From Paenibacillus xerothermodurans (GTDB lineage Bacteria; Bacillota; Bacilli; Paenibacillales; NBRC-103111): a stretch of 64,000 bases of DNA. A model generated the notes under the pieces. That model did no database searches. It was not told the DNA's origin and saw only the letters and a program-made list of their open reading frames with translations. The stretch covers positions 310,001 to 374,000 of the forward strand of contig NZ_NHRJ02000002.1 in the NCBI RefSeq assembly GCF_002220865.2, read 5' to 3'. A program made the translations under genes and the position numbers. Position 1 is the first letter of the stretch. Each line of letters starts with the position of its first letter. Below, piece by piece: positions 45,952 to 53,809 of the stretch.

Positions 45952-46761
45952 TTAGCGTTGACAATTTAGGCAGCAGAACGATTTCTTAGATGCCACATCC
46001 CTTCGCACCACCGGATTACCGCAGCGGACACAGGGCTCTCCTTCGCAATCGTACACTGCGCACCGTTCGTCATATCCGCCGGTGAGAGAGTCGCCTACAA
46101 ACAGCGGCATTTCCATGTACCCTCCGTACCGGATTGCTTCTCCCAGCACATGGCGAATGGCCCCATAGAGACGAGTTAATTCCTCTTCTTCCAGTTCCGA
46201 GCACCGTCGAGCGGGCAGCAGCCCGGCTGCAAAGCAAATTTCATCAGAGTAACAATTACCAATGCCGGATATCACTCTCTGATTCACTAGTGTCGATTTC
46301 AATGTCCCCCGCTGACGCCGCAGGAGTTGATTGAACATGCTGGGCGTAAAGCCCGGCTGCAATGGCTCCGGACCCAACTTTTGCATTACGCGGTCTATAT
46401 CCGCCGACTCATGTATGTGCAGGTAACCAAGCCTTAAACCAATAAAATAGAGATGCATTCCGTGCCAACTTAATGTAACTTGAATGGAACGCTCGGGCCT
46501 CTGTTCAGATCTGCCAAAGAACAACATGCCACCCAACATAAGATGCAGCACCAGAACTTTATCGCTACTTAAATAAAACAGCAAATGTTTTGCCCTTCGC
46601 TTGATAGAACGGACTGACGTACCTAATACGTGCTGCTCAAAATAATCCACAGGGACATTCACCGAACGTTCCCGAGTCACGGCCACGCCCGTGATCGGTT
46701 TTCCTACGATTCTAGGGCTAAGCAGTAGCCTGTAGTTCTCCATTTCCGGCAGTTCCGGCAT
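45952..46761 (-). CDS. Fpg/Nei-family DNA glycosylase-like protein
   Basis: A 269-residue H2TH glycosylase-like protein: catalytic Pro2-Glu3 (MPELPEMENY), Lys58 in RRAKHLL, and a C-terminal Cys4 zinc finger (CVRCGNPV...CCLNCQ). The finger has KKS where Fpg normally has the Gly-Arg that contacts the lesion, so damage specificity may differ or activity may be altered. The ATG at 46761 with GGAGGAGC upstream is chosen because the mature N-terminal Pro must follow the initiator. Adjacent to nfo. Confidence 0.82.
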   Translation of the reverse strand: MPELPEMENYRLLLSPRIVGKPITGVAVTRERSVNVPVDYFEQHVLGTSVRSIKRRAKHLLFYLSSDKVLVLHLMLGGMLFFGRSEQRPERSIQVTLSWHGMHLYFIGLRLGYLHIHESADIDRVMQKLGPEPLQPGFTPSMFNQLLRRQRGTLKSTLVNQRVISGIGNCYSDEICFAAGLLPARRCSELEEEELTRLYGAIRHVLGEAIRYGGYMEMPLFVGDSLTGGYDERCAVYDCEGEPCVRCGNPVVRRDVASKKSFCCLNCQR

Positions 46762-46900
46762 GGTGATAGCTCCTCCGCGCAAAATAAAAAACAAAAACTC
46801 CCAAGCAGGTTGCAGCTGATTGGCAGACGTTGTCTCTCTATATTTCACCAGATTAGCGCCGCTTTATCCCATCCGGTGAGCAGCATCAGCAGCATATTTA

Positions 46901-48361
46901 TCAAATTAAGCTATCCATCACATAGCCCGCACTGGCTTGCGCCGCAGATGAGGTTTGCTTTCGCGGGGGACGTTGGGTGCCTCGCGTAGGCTTTGACTTC
47001 GCCGATGAGCGATAAAGCTTCAGCTGCAGCCGCTGAATACGTTGTTCCAGGCTGACAAGCTGCTCGTAGTCTTTGGTATTCTTCCGTGCTGCGGCAGACC
47101 GGCCTGCTAAGCCTGAGCCCGCCGTCCCGTACGAGCGCGTTAAAACCTGCCGCTGCCGTGCTTTGAGCAAAGCCTGTTCAGCATAATCCAGCGCCTGTTC
47201 CAGCTTCTTCAGTTTGTGCTCATAATGCTTCGATAGCTCAATATACGGTTCAAGTGCAGCCGTACTGCGCGCACCCCTGCGCTGAATATATAGCGTCCAC
47301 AGCTTGCAAGCATCAGTGAAACAATGCCGCTGCTTGTACAACTGGGCCAGCGGGAGTAGATACTCGGAAGCGTGTTCGGTTTCTTCGCGACAAACTCGCT
47401 CCGTCAGCATTTGCACTGCCGGAGCCGCCAGAGATGGCTGATTGAGTTTGTCGAACCATAGCGTGAGCCGGTATAATTCTTCCAAATCCATCTGTTCCAG
47501 ATTGCTTTTACCGTTCAATGCGCCCGCAAAATGAATGGACAAGCCTGCCAAAGATAAGATATCGAGCTCATTGTGAACAAACACGCCTTGAACGATCAAA
47601 GCCTTCCGTTCAGCCAAATACTGAAAATACAAAGCAGGTGCAAGCGATCCCGCCACGTCATCCTGTCGAATCACAGCGAGACGCTCTTCTTCAACCTTGC
47701 CCAGGCGGCAAGAAGGCAGCGTATGCTTCCACAGGCTGCGGGACGGATATAAAAAATCCAAATGCCCGGCTATGTCCGGCTGCACAGGCATTCGATTAAC
47801 TATGTAGCGATTTTTAATGATCGGCCAATCGAACGTTTTCCCGTTGTAGGATACGAGGTATGGATGACTCTGCAGTTTGCTGTGCAAATAATGGAGCATG
47901 GCCACTTCCTCTCCGGGATCACGAATAAACATTTGTTCAACCACAAAGCGCTCGTGTGTGTAAAATCCAATGCCGATCATAAATGGCACGTTCCCCGCTC
48001 CGATGCCGAGGCCTGTGGTCTCCGTGTCGACAAAGAGCAGCTTGTCGTGCGGCAGTTGGCCTTCCGTCGGGTCTGAGTCTGTGCCCGGTCGCGCCAGCAG
48101 CACATGGAGCTGATCGGACTGCCCTATCAGCTCATTTAAGGCATACCGGCCGTGGCAGGCGGCTGTGTCATACTCCCGGCGCCGCATCACAAATGCGCCC
48201 CACTCGCCCTGCTCCATATGGGCGCCGATCGCCGCCCACTCCTGATCCTCCGCCTCGCGGGCAGCACCGGCGGCGGCAGCCTCCGCGGCCTCCGGCGCCC
48301 CGGCAGCGCGTTCCCCTATCGGCTTTTTGTGCCTCAGCAGCCTTTCGCGCAGCCCGCTCAT
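46901..48361 (-). CDS. mrfB: MrfB exonuclease (YprB family)
   Basis: A 486-residue protein with an N-terminal DnaQ-like RNase H fold: DEDDh-type motifs LLFVDTETTGLG, VSYNGKTFDWP and HNELDILSLAGL. The C-terminal half is helical with TPR-like stretches. In Bacillus subtilis MrfB (YprB) is the exonuclease partner of the helicase MrfA in mitomycin C repair. It overlaps mrfA by 4 nt (ATGA), so the pair is translationally coupled. Confidence 0.88.
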   Translation of the reverse strand: MSGLRERLLRHKKPIGERAAGAPEAAEAAAAGAAREAEDQEWAAIGAHMEQGEWGAFVMRRREYDTAACHGRYALNELIGQSDQLHVLLARPGTDSDPTEGQLPHDKLLFVDTETTGLGIGAGNVPFMIGIGFYTHERFVVEQMFIRDPGEEVAMLHYLHSKLQSHPYLVSYNGKTFDWPIIKNRYIVNRMPVQPDIAGHLDFLYPSRSLWKHTLPSCRLGKVEEERLAVIRQDDVAGSLAPALYFQYLAERKALIVQGVFVHNELDILSLAGLSIHFAGALNGKSNLEQMDLEELYRLTLWFDKLNQPSLAAPAVQMLTERVCREETEHASEYLLPLAQLYKQRHCFTDACKLWTLYIQRRGARSTAALEPYIELSKHYEHKLKKLEQALDYAEQALLKARQRQVLTRSYGTAGSGLAGRSAAARKNTKDYEQLVSLEQRIQRLQLKLYRSSAKSKPTRGTQRPPRKQTSSAAQASAGYVMDSLI

Positions 48362-50643
48362 CGATCTGCCTCCAGCTGCTCAAGCAGCCGCAGCGAAAGC
48401 TGCTTGCCGGTGAGACCGACCTCTTCAATCGGTCCGACGCAGGCTGGGCAGCCGCTCATGCAGCCGCAGGTGGCGATCAGGCTTTTCGCTTGCGCGATCA
48501 GCTCTCCATGCACATCATACAGACGCTCGCTTAGTCCGACCCCACCCGGATAGCGGTCGTAGAAAAACAGCGTGGGCTTTTTGTTGTGCACCGCCTTTAC
48601 CTGCGGGACAACCCTGATATCCTGCGGATCGCACATCAAGTATAGCGGAGCGATATGCACAAGCACGTTGGAGAGACCCAATAATGCGAACTGCATATCA
48701 TTGGTGGTCATGGTTGCGGCCACCTCATCGGAAAATGTGAACCAGTATGAGCTGGTATGCAGCTCCTCTTCCGGTAGATGAATAGGACCTGAGCCGATAT
48801 TCTCATGGGTTCTCAATTTGATCTTCTTGAAGATTGTCGGCTTAGCGTTGACCGTGACTTCACCGTATTGCCGCAGGAGCCCCATGTCCTCCGCCTCTCT
48901 ATGCACATGAAGCACCTTTAGCTGTACCGCCAAGCTGGCATCCGTGAAATAGTCGACATTCACCTCGCGGACGAAAGCCTTCTTCTCTTCATAGTCGAGC
49001 TTTTCCACCTGGAACTGAACCCCTTCATGGATGTAGATGGCCTCCTCGTGTATCATCGTCGGAGCGCTGAAACGGTCGACTTCCCCAATTACCCGGCTGC
49101 CGTTAGTCATATCGATAATTACGAAGTTTTCCTGTGCGGCCGATCGCAGCGAAATATCGTGAGCCGGGAACGACTGCTCCATCCAATAATAGCGGTTTTT
49201 CACATAATGCAGAATTCTTTCCTCTGTCAAAAATTCCAGAACATCCTTTAACTCTTCCCCGCCGAACGTCTCACCTTCTTCGAAAGGCAGTTCATAAGCC
49301 GCACATTTCACATGGTCGACGAGAATTATCAGATTATCGGGATGAATCAATGCCTGTTCAGGCGGACGGTCAAAGAAAAAACGCGGGTTCTGGATCATGT
49401 ATTGATCCAATGGGTTGCTGCTGGCAACCAGAAACGTGATAGAGCTTTCTTGCCGGCGCCCCGCGCGTCCCGATTGCTGCCAGGTGCTGGCTACCGTGCC
49501 CGGATAGCCGTTCAGCACACACGCCTGCAATTGTCCGATATCGATGCCGAGCTCGAGCGCGTTTGTGCTGACCACGCCGCGGATCTCACCGCTGCGCAGA
49601 CCTCGCTCAATCTCACGGCGCAGCTGCGGCAAGTAGCCGCCGCGGTAGCCGCGAATGGTTTTGGTGCCCAACTCATGCGGCACTAATTCCTGCAAATATG
49701 TGAGCAGAATCTCTACGCGCACCCTGCTGCGGGCAAACACTATCGTCTGCACACCCTGCTTGAGCAGCATACCAGCGATTTTCCGCGTCTCCAGAACACT
49801 GCTTTTGCGTATGCCAAGTTGTTGGTTCACCACAGGCGGGTTGTAGAAGACGAAGTGTTTCTCCCCGGCCGGAGCCCCATTGCGGTCCACTAGCGTCACG
49901 GGCTCGCCGATCAACCGTTCGGCGTGCTCTTTGGGGTTGTCGATCGTGGCCGACGCGCAGATGAATTGGGGCGACGAGCCATAAAAACGGCATATCCTCT
50001 TCAAGCGGCGAATTACATTCGCTACATGGCTGCCGAACACACCGCGGTACGAGTGCAATTCGTCGATGACAATATAGCGGATGTTTTCGAACAGTTTAAC
50101 CCATTTGGTATGATGCGGCAAAATCGCGGAATGCAGCATATCCGGATTGGTGACAACGATATGGCCCGCGTTCCGAATGGCCTGGCGCACCGTGGGCGGA
50201 GTATCCCCATCATATGTATGCGTTTTGATGTCGGCTCCCATGCGGTTGACCGTCTCCTGGAGCTCAGACACCTGGTCCTGTGCGAGTGCCTTCGTCGGGA
50301 ACAGATACAACGCGCGCGCACTGTCATTTTGTAATATGCCCTGCAGCACCGGCAGGTTGTAACATAGCGTCTTACCCGATGCGGTTGGCGTAACTGTCAC
50401 GATGTGCCGTCCGTCCGCGACTTCGCGGAAGGATTCGGCTTGGTGGGTATATAATCGGTCTATTCCCTTCTCCAACAACGCAGATTGCAGCAGTGGATGC
50501 ACGCCATCCGGAAAAGCTTCATAAGACGCATCACGGGGCGGGATCGTATGCCAATATGTGACCTGAGACATAAGCTCAGGAGTGGATTTGACAAGCTCTA
50601 TCATTTCATCAATCGTGGAAACTTTTCCGGTTAATCTGTTCAT
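48358..50643 (-). CDS. mrfA: MrfA DEAD/DEAH helicase (YprA family)
   Basis: A 761-residue superfamily 2 helicase: motif I TPTASGKTLCY, Ia LFPTKALAQDQ, II VIDELHSY, VI QQSGRAGRR, and a C-terminal DUF1998/Mrf domain with the Cys cluster CGCMSGCPACVGP. MrfA unwinds DNA at mitomycin C lesions. The ATG at 50643 has AAGGAG 9-10 nt upstream; an upstream extension lacks family similarity. First gene of the mrfAB operon. Confidence 0.9.
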   Translation of the reverse strand: MNRLTGKVSTIDEMIELVKSTPELMSQVTYWHTIPPRDASYEAFPDGVHPLLQSALLEKGIDRLYTHQAESFREVADGRHIVTVTPTASGKTLCYNLPVLQGILQNDSARALYLFPTKALAQDQVSELQETVNRMGADIKTHTYDGDTPPTVRQAIRNAGHIVVTNPDMLHSAILPHHTKWVKLFENIRYIVIDELHSYRGVFGSHVANVIRRLKRICRFYGSSPQFICASATIDNPKEHAERLIGEPVTLVDRNGAPAGEKHFVFYNPPVVNQQLGIRKSSVLETRKIAGMLLKQGVQTIVFARSRVRVEILLTYLQELVPHELGTKTIRGYRGGYLPQLRREIERGLRSGEIRGVVSTNALELGIDIGQLQACVLNGYPGTVASTWQQSGRAGRRQESSITFLVASSNPLDQYMIQNPRFFFDRPPEQALIHPDNLIILVDHVKCAAYELPFEEGETFGGEELKDVLEFLTEERILHYVKNRYYWMEQSFPAHDISLRSAAQENFVIIDMTNGSRVIGEVDRFSAPTMIHEEAIYIHEGVQFQVEKLDYEEKKAFVREVNVDYFTDASLAVQLKVLHVHREAEDMGLLRQYGEVTVNAKPTIFKKIKLRTHENIGSGPIHLPEEELHTSSYWFTFSDEVAATMTTNDMQFALLGLSNVLVHIAPLYLMCDPQDIRVVPQVKAVHNKKPTLFFYDRYPGGVGLSERLYDVHGELIAQAKSLIATCGCMSGCPACVGPIEEVGLTGKQLSLRLLEQLEADR

Positions 50644-50956
50644 AAACTCAAACTCCTTATTGTTGCACACAATTTCACTTATTCTATTATATCGAATGCA
50701 TGTTCGCATTTCAATCGCTTATGCGTGCGAGGTTTGAACTAAGTTTGCTTATATCTGAGCGCACGGTATGCTCTGGAAGCCCCACTTCGGCAGTTCGGCA
50801 TGAGCACGGCAAAAAAACCTGATCGGTGTATACCATCAGGGCGTGTATATATTTTTTTAGTTACTTATATCTGCTGGCCGATATGTGTCGGCTGTCTGAC
50901 CAAGGCCGCGTGTGTCAACCGACTAAAGCAAAGGCCCTGTCTCTGGCCGCGCAGGG
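50644..50956. other. Intergenic interval upstream of mrfA
   Basis: About 310 nt holding a terminator (50811-50840) and, probably, the mrfAB promoter; a LexA box was looked for and not found. Confidence 0.4.
50811..50840 (-). terminator. Intrinsic terminator
   Basis: CCTGAT/ATCAGG with inner GGT/ACC and loop GTAT; seven T follow on the minus strand. It ends the transcript of the 70-residue gene upstream of mrfA. Confidence 0.8.
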
Positions 50957-51169
50957 TTACAGCATTTCTGACGAATCATCATAATCGTAGCAAACTCCAC
51001 CGTTGAATAAGGTCCGACGATACGTTCCCGTCAAAGGCACCGCAGCGTTTTTTTGCAGCTTGACCAGAACCTCACCAAAATGGCGGGCCTGGGAATCCGT
51101 TCCCACGGTATTCATGGCCAAACGCAAAGCCTTTTCGATTACGGCGATATCTTGACTAGTAAAATCCAT
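50957..51169 (-). CDS. Small hypothetical protein
   Basis: A 70-residue protein with an amphipathic N-terminal helix (DFTSQDIAVIEKALRLAM) and a short acidic tail (DYDDSSEM). A site AAGGGGG lies before the ATG at 51169 and a terminator follows. No family recognised. It lies between lrgB and mrfA and is likely expressed on its own. Confidence 0.6.
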   Translation of the reverse strand: MDFTSQDIAVIEKALRLAMNTVGTDSQARHFGEVLVKLQKNAAVPLTGTYRRTLFNGGVCYDYDDSSEML

Positions 51170-51238
51170 ACCGCAGTCCCCCTTGTGAGCAGCATTTCTT
51201 TTACATCTATATTACCCCACTGCGGCCACATTTATACA

Positions 51239-51931
51239 TTAATGCAGCCATATGTAGAGTGGAATAAACAAAAACGAAGTGACAATGGCTGCAGCGCCCA
51301 TCGCAAAGCTGCCGACGCTTCCCTGCAATTCGGAGTCCCTGATAATGCGTGCGGTGCCGATGCCATGGGATGCCGTGCCGATCGCCGTGCCGATGGATAT
51401 ATCGTCCCTTACACCGCATAAACGCAGCAGCCCCGGGCCGAACATACTGCCGATCAATCCGGTCAGCACCGTGAGAACGGCTGTAAGTTCAGGAATGCCG
51501 CCCGCCTGGCGGGATATTTCCAACGCTATCGGTGAAGTCACCGACTTCGGCATCATGGTCACCATCAACTCCTTGCTGCCCCCCAATGCCCACACAAACA
51601 CCGCTGACAGCAGCAGAGCACTGATAGAACCAACGGTCATGCCTCCCAATATCGATAATAAGCTGTTACTGATACGCCGGGCATTTTTGTATAAGGGGAT
51701 CCCTAATGCAACCGTAGCGGGGCCCAGCAGCAGCACGAGAATCTCGCCGCCGTTACGATATGCCTCATACGGGATGCCACTGACGAATAAAAACAGCACA
51801 ATCAAACCAGAACAAACAAACAGCGGATGCAGCCAAGACCATCTTCGGGACAAGTATAATGCCACGGTATAACTAACCACAGATAGTGTCAGGCCAAACA
51901 CCGGTTGTTCCGTAATGTTATGAAGATTCAT
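51239..51931 (-). CDS. lrgB: LrgB family membrane protein
   Basis: A 230-residue polytopic membrane protein of the LrgB/CidB family, with about seven helices and the segments GPATVALGIPLYKN, PKSVTSPIALEIS and GTASHGIGTA. It probably works with LrgA in pyruvate transport or control of murein hydrolase. The ATG at 51931 has AAGGAG 10 nt upstream and overlaps lrgA's end by 14 nt. Confidence 0.88.
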   Translation of the reverse strand: MNLHNITEQPVFGLTLSVVSYTVALYLSRRWSWLHPLFVCSGLIVLFLFVSGIPYEAYRNGGEILVLLLGPATVALGIPLYKNARRISNSLLSILGGMTVGSISALLLSAVFVWALGGSKELMVTMMPKSVTSPIALEISRQAGGIPELTAVLTVLTGLIGSMFGPGLLRLCGVRDDISIGTAIGTASHGIGTARIIRDSELQGSVGSFAMGAAAIVTSFLFIPLYIWLH

Positions 51932-52286
51932 GACGCTCATGCTCCTTTCGCTTTCCTGTCAGGAGCTTGGCGGACCACCCGCTTAACAGCAGCACCCCGA
52001 ATGTGCTGGCAAACAAACTCACCAATAACTCGAGCGCATGCTCTCCGATATAAGAAAAAAACACCATGGTACCGACGACGAACGGGGCAAAGAGCAAAAG
52101 CATATGTCGGATTAAAAATTGGCCCGTGGTCTCAACCCATTCCAACTTAATCCACTTCAAAAAAAGACAAACTGTAAATAAAATGAGGCCGATCACGTTG
52201 GCCGGTACGGGGATATGTAACGTGGTGTGTAAAATAATCCCCAGCAAATAGAATCCAATTAAAATAGCAAACCCAAGCAAGTGCAT
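51918..52286 (-). CDS. lrgA: LrgA/CidA family membrane protein
   Basis: A 122-residue holin-like membrane protein with four helices and the family segment IPVPANVIGLILFTVCL. The ATG at 52286 is close to AGGAGGG; a TTG two codons later (52280) has better spacing. It pairs with LrgB in one transcript. These proteins affect autolysis or small organic acid movement. Confidence 0.85.
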   Translation of the reverse strand: MHLLGFAILIGFYLLGIILHTTLHIPVPANVIGLILFTVCLFLKWIKLEWVETTGQFLIRHMLLLFAPFVVGTMVFFSYIGEHALELLVSLFASTFGVLLLSGWSAKLLTGKRKEHERHESS

Positions 52287-52331
52287 TCCCTCCTGTGCCT
52301 TAACTCCAATGCACTGGTGCACGCCGTGTTC

Positions 52332-52362
52332 TGAGCACGACCGCCTCCGTGCATGCATATTA
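52332..52362 (+). promoter_or_regulatory. Putative sigma-G promoter of tlp
   Basis: TGAGCA, 18-nt spacer, CATATTA. The -10 fits CATnnTA; the -35 is a partial fit to TGMATR. It lies about 80 nt upstream of the SASP gene tlp, consistent with forespore expression. Confidence 0.5.
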
Positions 52363-52443
52363 GTTCCATGGATGTGGGAAACGTAAATATGGTATGTCAC
52401 ACATGCCGATGCACCCCAATTCCAACAAAAAGGAGCTGTTCCC

Positions 52444-52671
52444 ATGCCAAAACCGGACAACCGTGCGGATAATGTGGAAAACATTCAAAGCGCAATAAAC
52501 CATACTATCGAAAATCACAACGAGGCCGAAGAGTATTTGGAGGCACATGCCGATGAAATTACCGCTGAAGCCGCGCAGGACATCGTCGACAGAAATGAAC
52601 GCCGCGAGGCAAGCCTTGAATCTTACCGCGAAGAGATCCAGGATGAAGCGGCATTTATACGCAATCAATAA
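52444..52671 (+). CDS. tlp: Small acid-soluble spore protein Tlp
   Basis: A 75-residue hydrophilic helical protein matching Tlp: KPDNRADNVENIQ at the start, then IENHNEAEEYL, NERREASLESYREEIQDE near the C-terminus. Tlp is a minor SASP made in the forespore. AAAAAGGAG lies 8 nt before the ATG, with a sigma-G-like promoter further upstream and a terminator downstream. Confidence 0.87.
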   Translation: MPKPDNRADNVENIQSAINHTIENHNEAEEYLEAHADEITAEAAQDIVDRNERREASLESYREEIQDEAAFIRNQ

Positions 52672-52731
52672 CACAGGCATCGTAAATCCCGTGCCATTTC
52701 CACGCAGCTGCGGGTGACGCTGAGTTACCTG

Positions 52732-52758
52732 AATCCCCATCTATTGATGGGGATTTTG
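52732..52758. terminator. Intrinsic terminator after tlp
   Basis: AATCCCCATC pairs with GATGGGGATT (loop TATT), followed by TTTG. It separates tlp from the convergent RNase Z gene. Confidence 0.8.
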
Positions 52759-52782
52759 TATAACCTGCTATCGGCGCATATA

Positions 52783-53724
52783 TCACTTGCCTTTCCGCCT
52801 TGGTACTTGAAAGCTCCAATGATCGCGGGCCAGATAAGTATCCTGATGAATTTGCTGCGCCTCCTGAACTAACAAATCCGCATCTTCCTTCTGGTAACGC
52901 GAACTGATATGCGTCAGAATTAGCGTCTCTACCCCTGCTTCTTTAGCTGTACGAGCCGCATCCATAGCCGTGGAGTGATCGTACTTCACAGCCAATTGTT
53001 TTTTTTGCTCTGCGAAAGTAGACTCGTGCACCAACACGTTGGCGCCGCGTGCGAGCTTGCCGGAGTTCTCACACGGTTGGGTATCCCCGAGAATCGTGAC
53101 GACCCGCCCAGGATAAGCCGGTCCTATGTATTGCTCTGCTTTGAGCAGCGTACCATCTTCCAGCGAGACATCCAATCCCTGCTTGAGTTTGCCGAATAGA
53201 GGACCCGATGTGATGCCTAGCTCTTTGAGCCGTTCCACCTGCAGCCTGCCTTTTTGCGGCTTCTCCGCAATGCGGTAGCCGTAGCTCTCTATCCGATGTA
53301 CCAGGGGGGCGATACTCACTTGAAATTGCTCGTCCTCCAACAGAATCGTTTCTTCTTTGGCATCAAATTCATGAACAATGATTTCATAAATCAAATGGGA
53401 TTGGCTGATCTCCATCGCGGTCCGAACAAACTGTTCCGTCCCTTTGGGGCCGTATACCGTGAGCGGCGTCTCGCCGCCTTGATAAGAACGGCTGCTTAGC
53501 AGCCCAGGCAAACCATACAGATGGTCGCCGTGCAGATGAGTGATAAACACTTTTTCCAGCTTACTGACGCGCACGGGAGACCGCAGCACCTGATGCTGTG
53601 TGCCCTCCCCGCAGTCGAACATCCAATATGTGTTGCGCTCGGCCAACAGATTCAGAATGATTGATGTCACATTCCGTTCCTTGGATGGCATTCCTGCTCC
53701 GGTGCCAAGAAAGTAAAGTTCCAA
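52783..53724 (-). CDS. rnz: Ribonuclease Z
   Basis: A 313-residue beta-lactamase-fold tRNA 3'-end processing endonuclease: FLGTGAGMPSKERN, the metal motif THLHGDHLYGLPG, GDTQPC, and HESTF; the flexible exosite arm lies in the middle (GRLQVERLKELGI). The TTG at 53724 gives the family N-terminus (ELYFLG) and has GGAGA 10 nt upstream; there is no ATG in this region. It matures pre-tRNAs lacking encoded CCA. Confidence 0.9.
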   Translation of the reverse strand: MELYFLGTGAGMPSKERNVTSIILNLLAERNTYWMFDCGEGTQHQVLRSPVRVSKLEKVFITHLHGDHLYGLPGLLSSRSYQGGETPLTVYGPKGTEQFVRTAMEISQSHLIYEIIVHEFDAKEETILLEDEQFQVSIAPLVHRIESYGYRIAEKPQKGRLQVERLKELGITSGPLFGKLKQGLDVSLEDGTLLKAEQYIGPAYPGRVVTILGDTQPCENSGKLARGANVLVHESTFAEQKKQLAVKYDHSTAMDAARTAKEAGVETLILTHISSRYQKEDADLLVQEAQQIHQDTYLARDHWSFQVPRRKGK

Positions 53725-53763
53725 GACACATCGTCTCCGTTCTATGATCTGTTTCGTTAATAC

Positions 53764-53797
53764 AAGGAAAAGAGTGGAGGCGGTGGCGCTCCACTCT
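53764..53797 (-). terminator. Intrinsic terminator after metH
   Basis: AGAGTGGAG (53771-53779) pairs perfectly with CTCCACTCT (53789-53797); a T-rich tail (TTTTCC) follows on the minus strand. Confidence 0.72.
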
Positions 53798-53809
53798 GTC
53801 ATAGCATGC

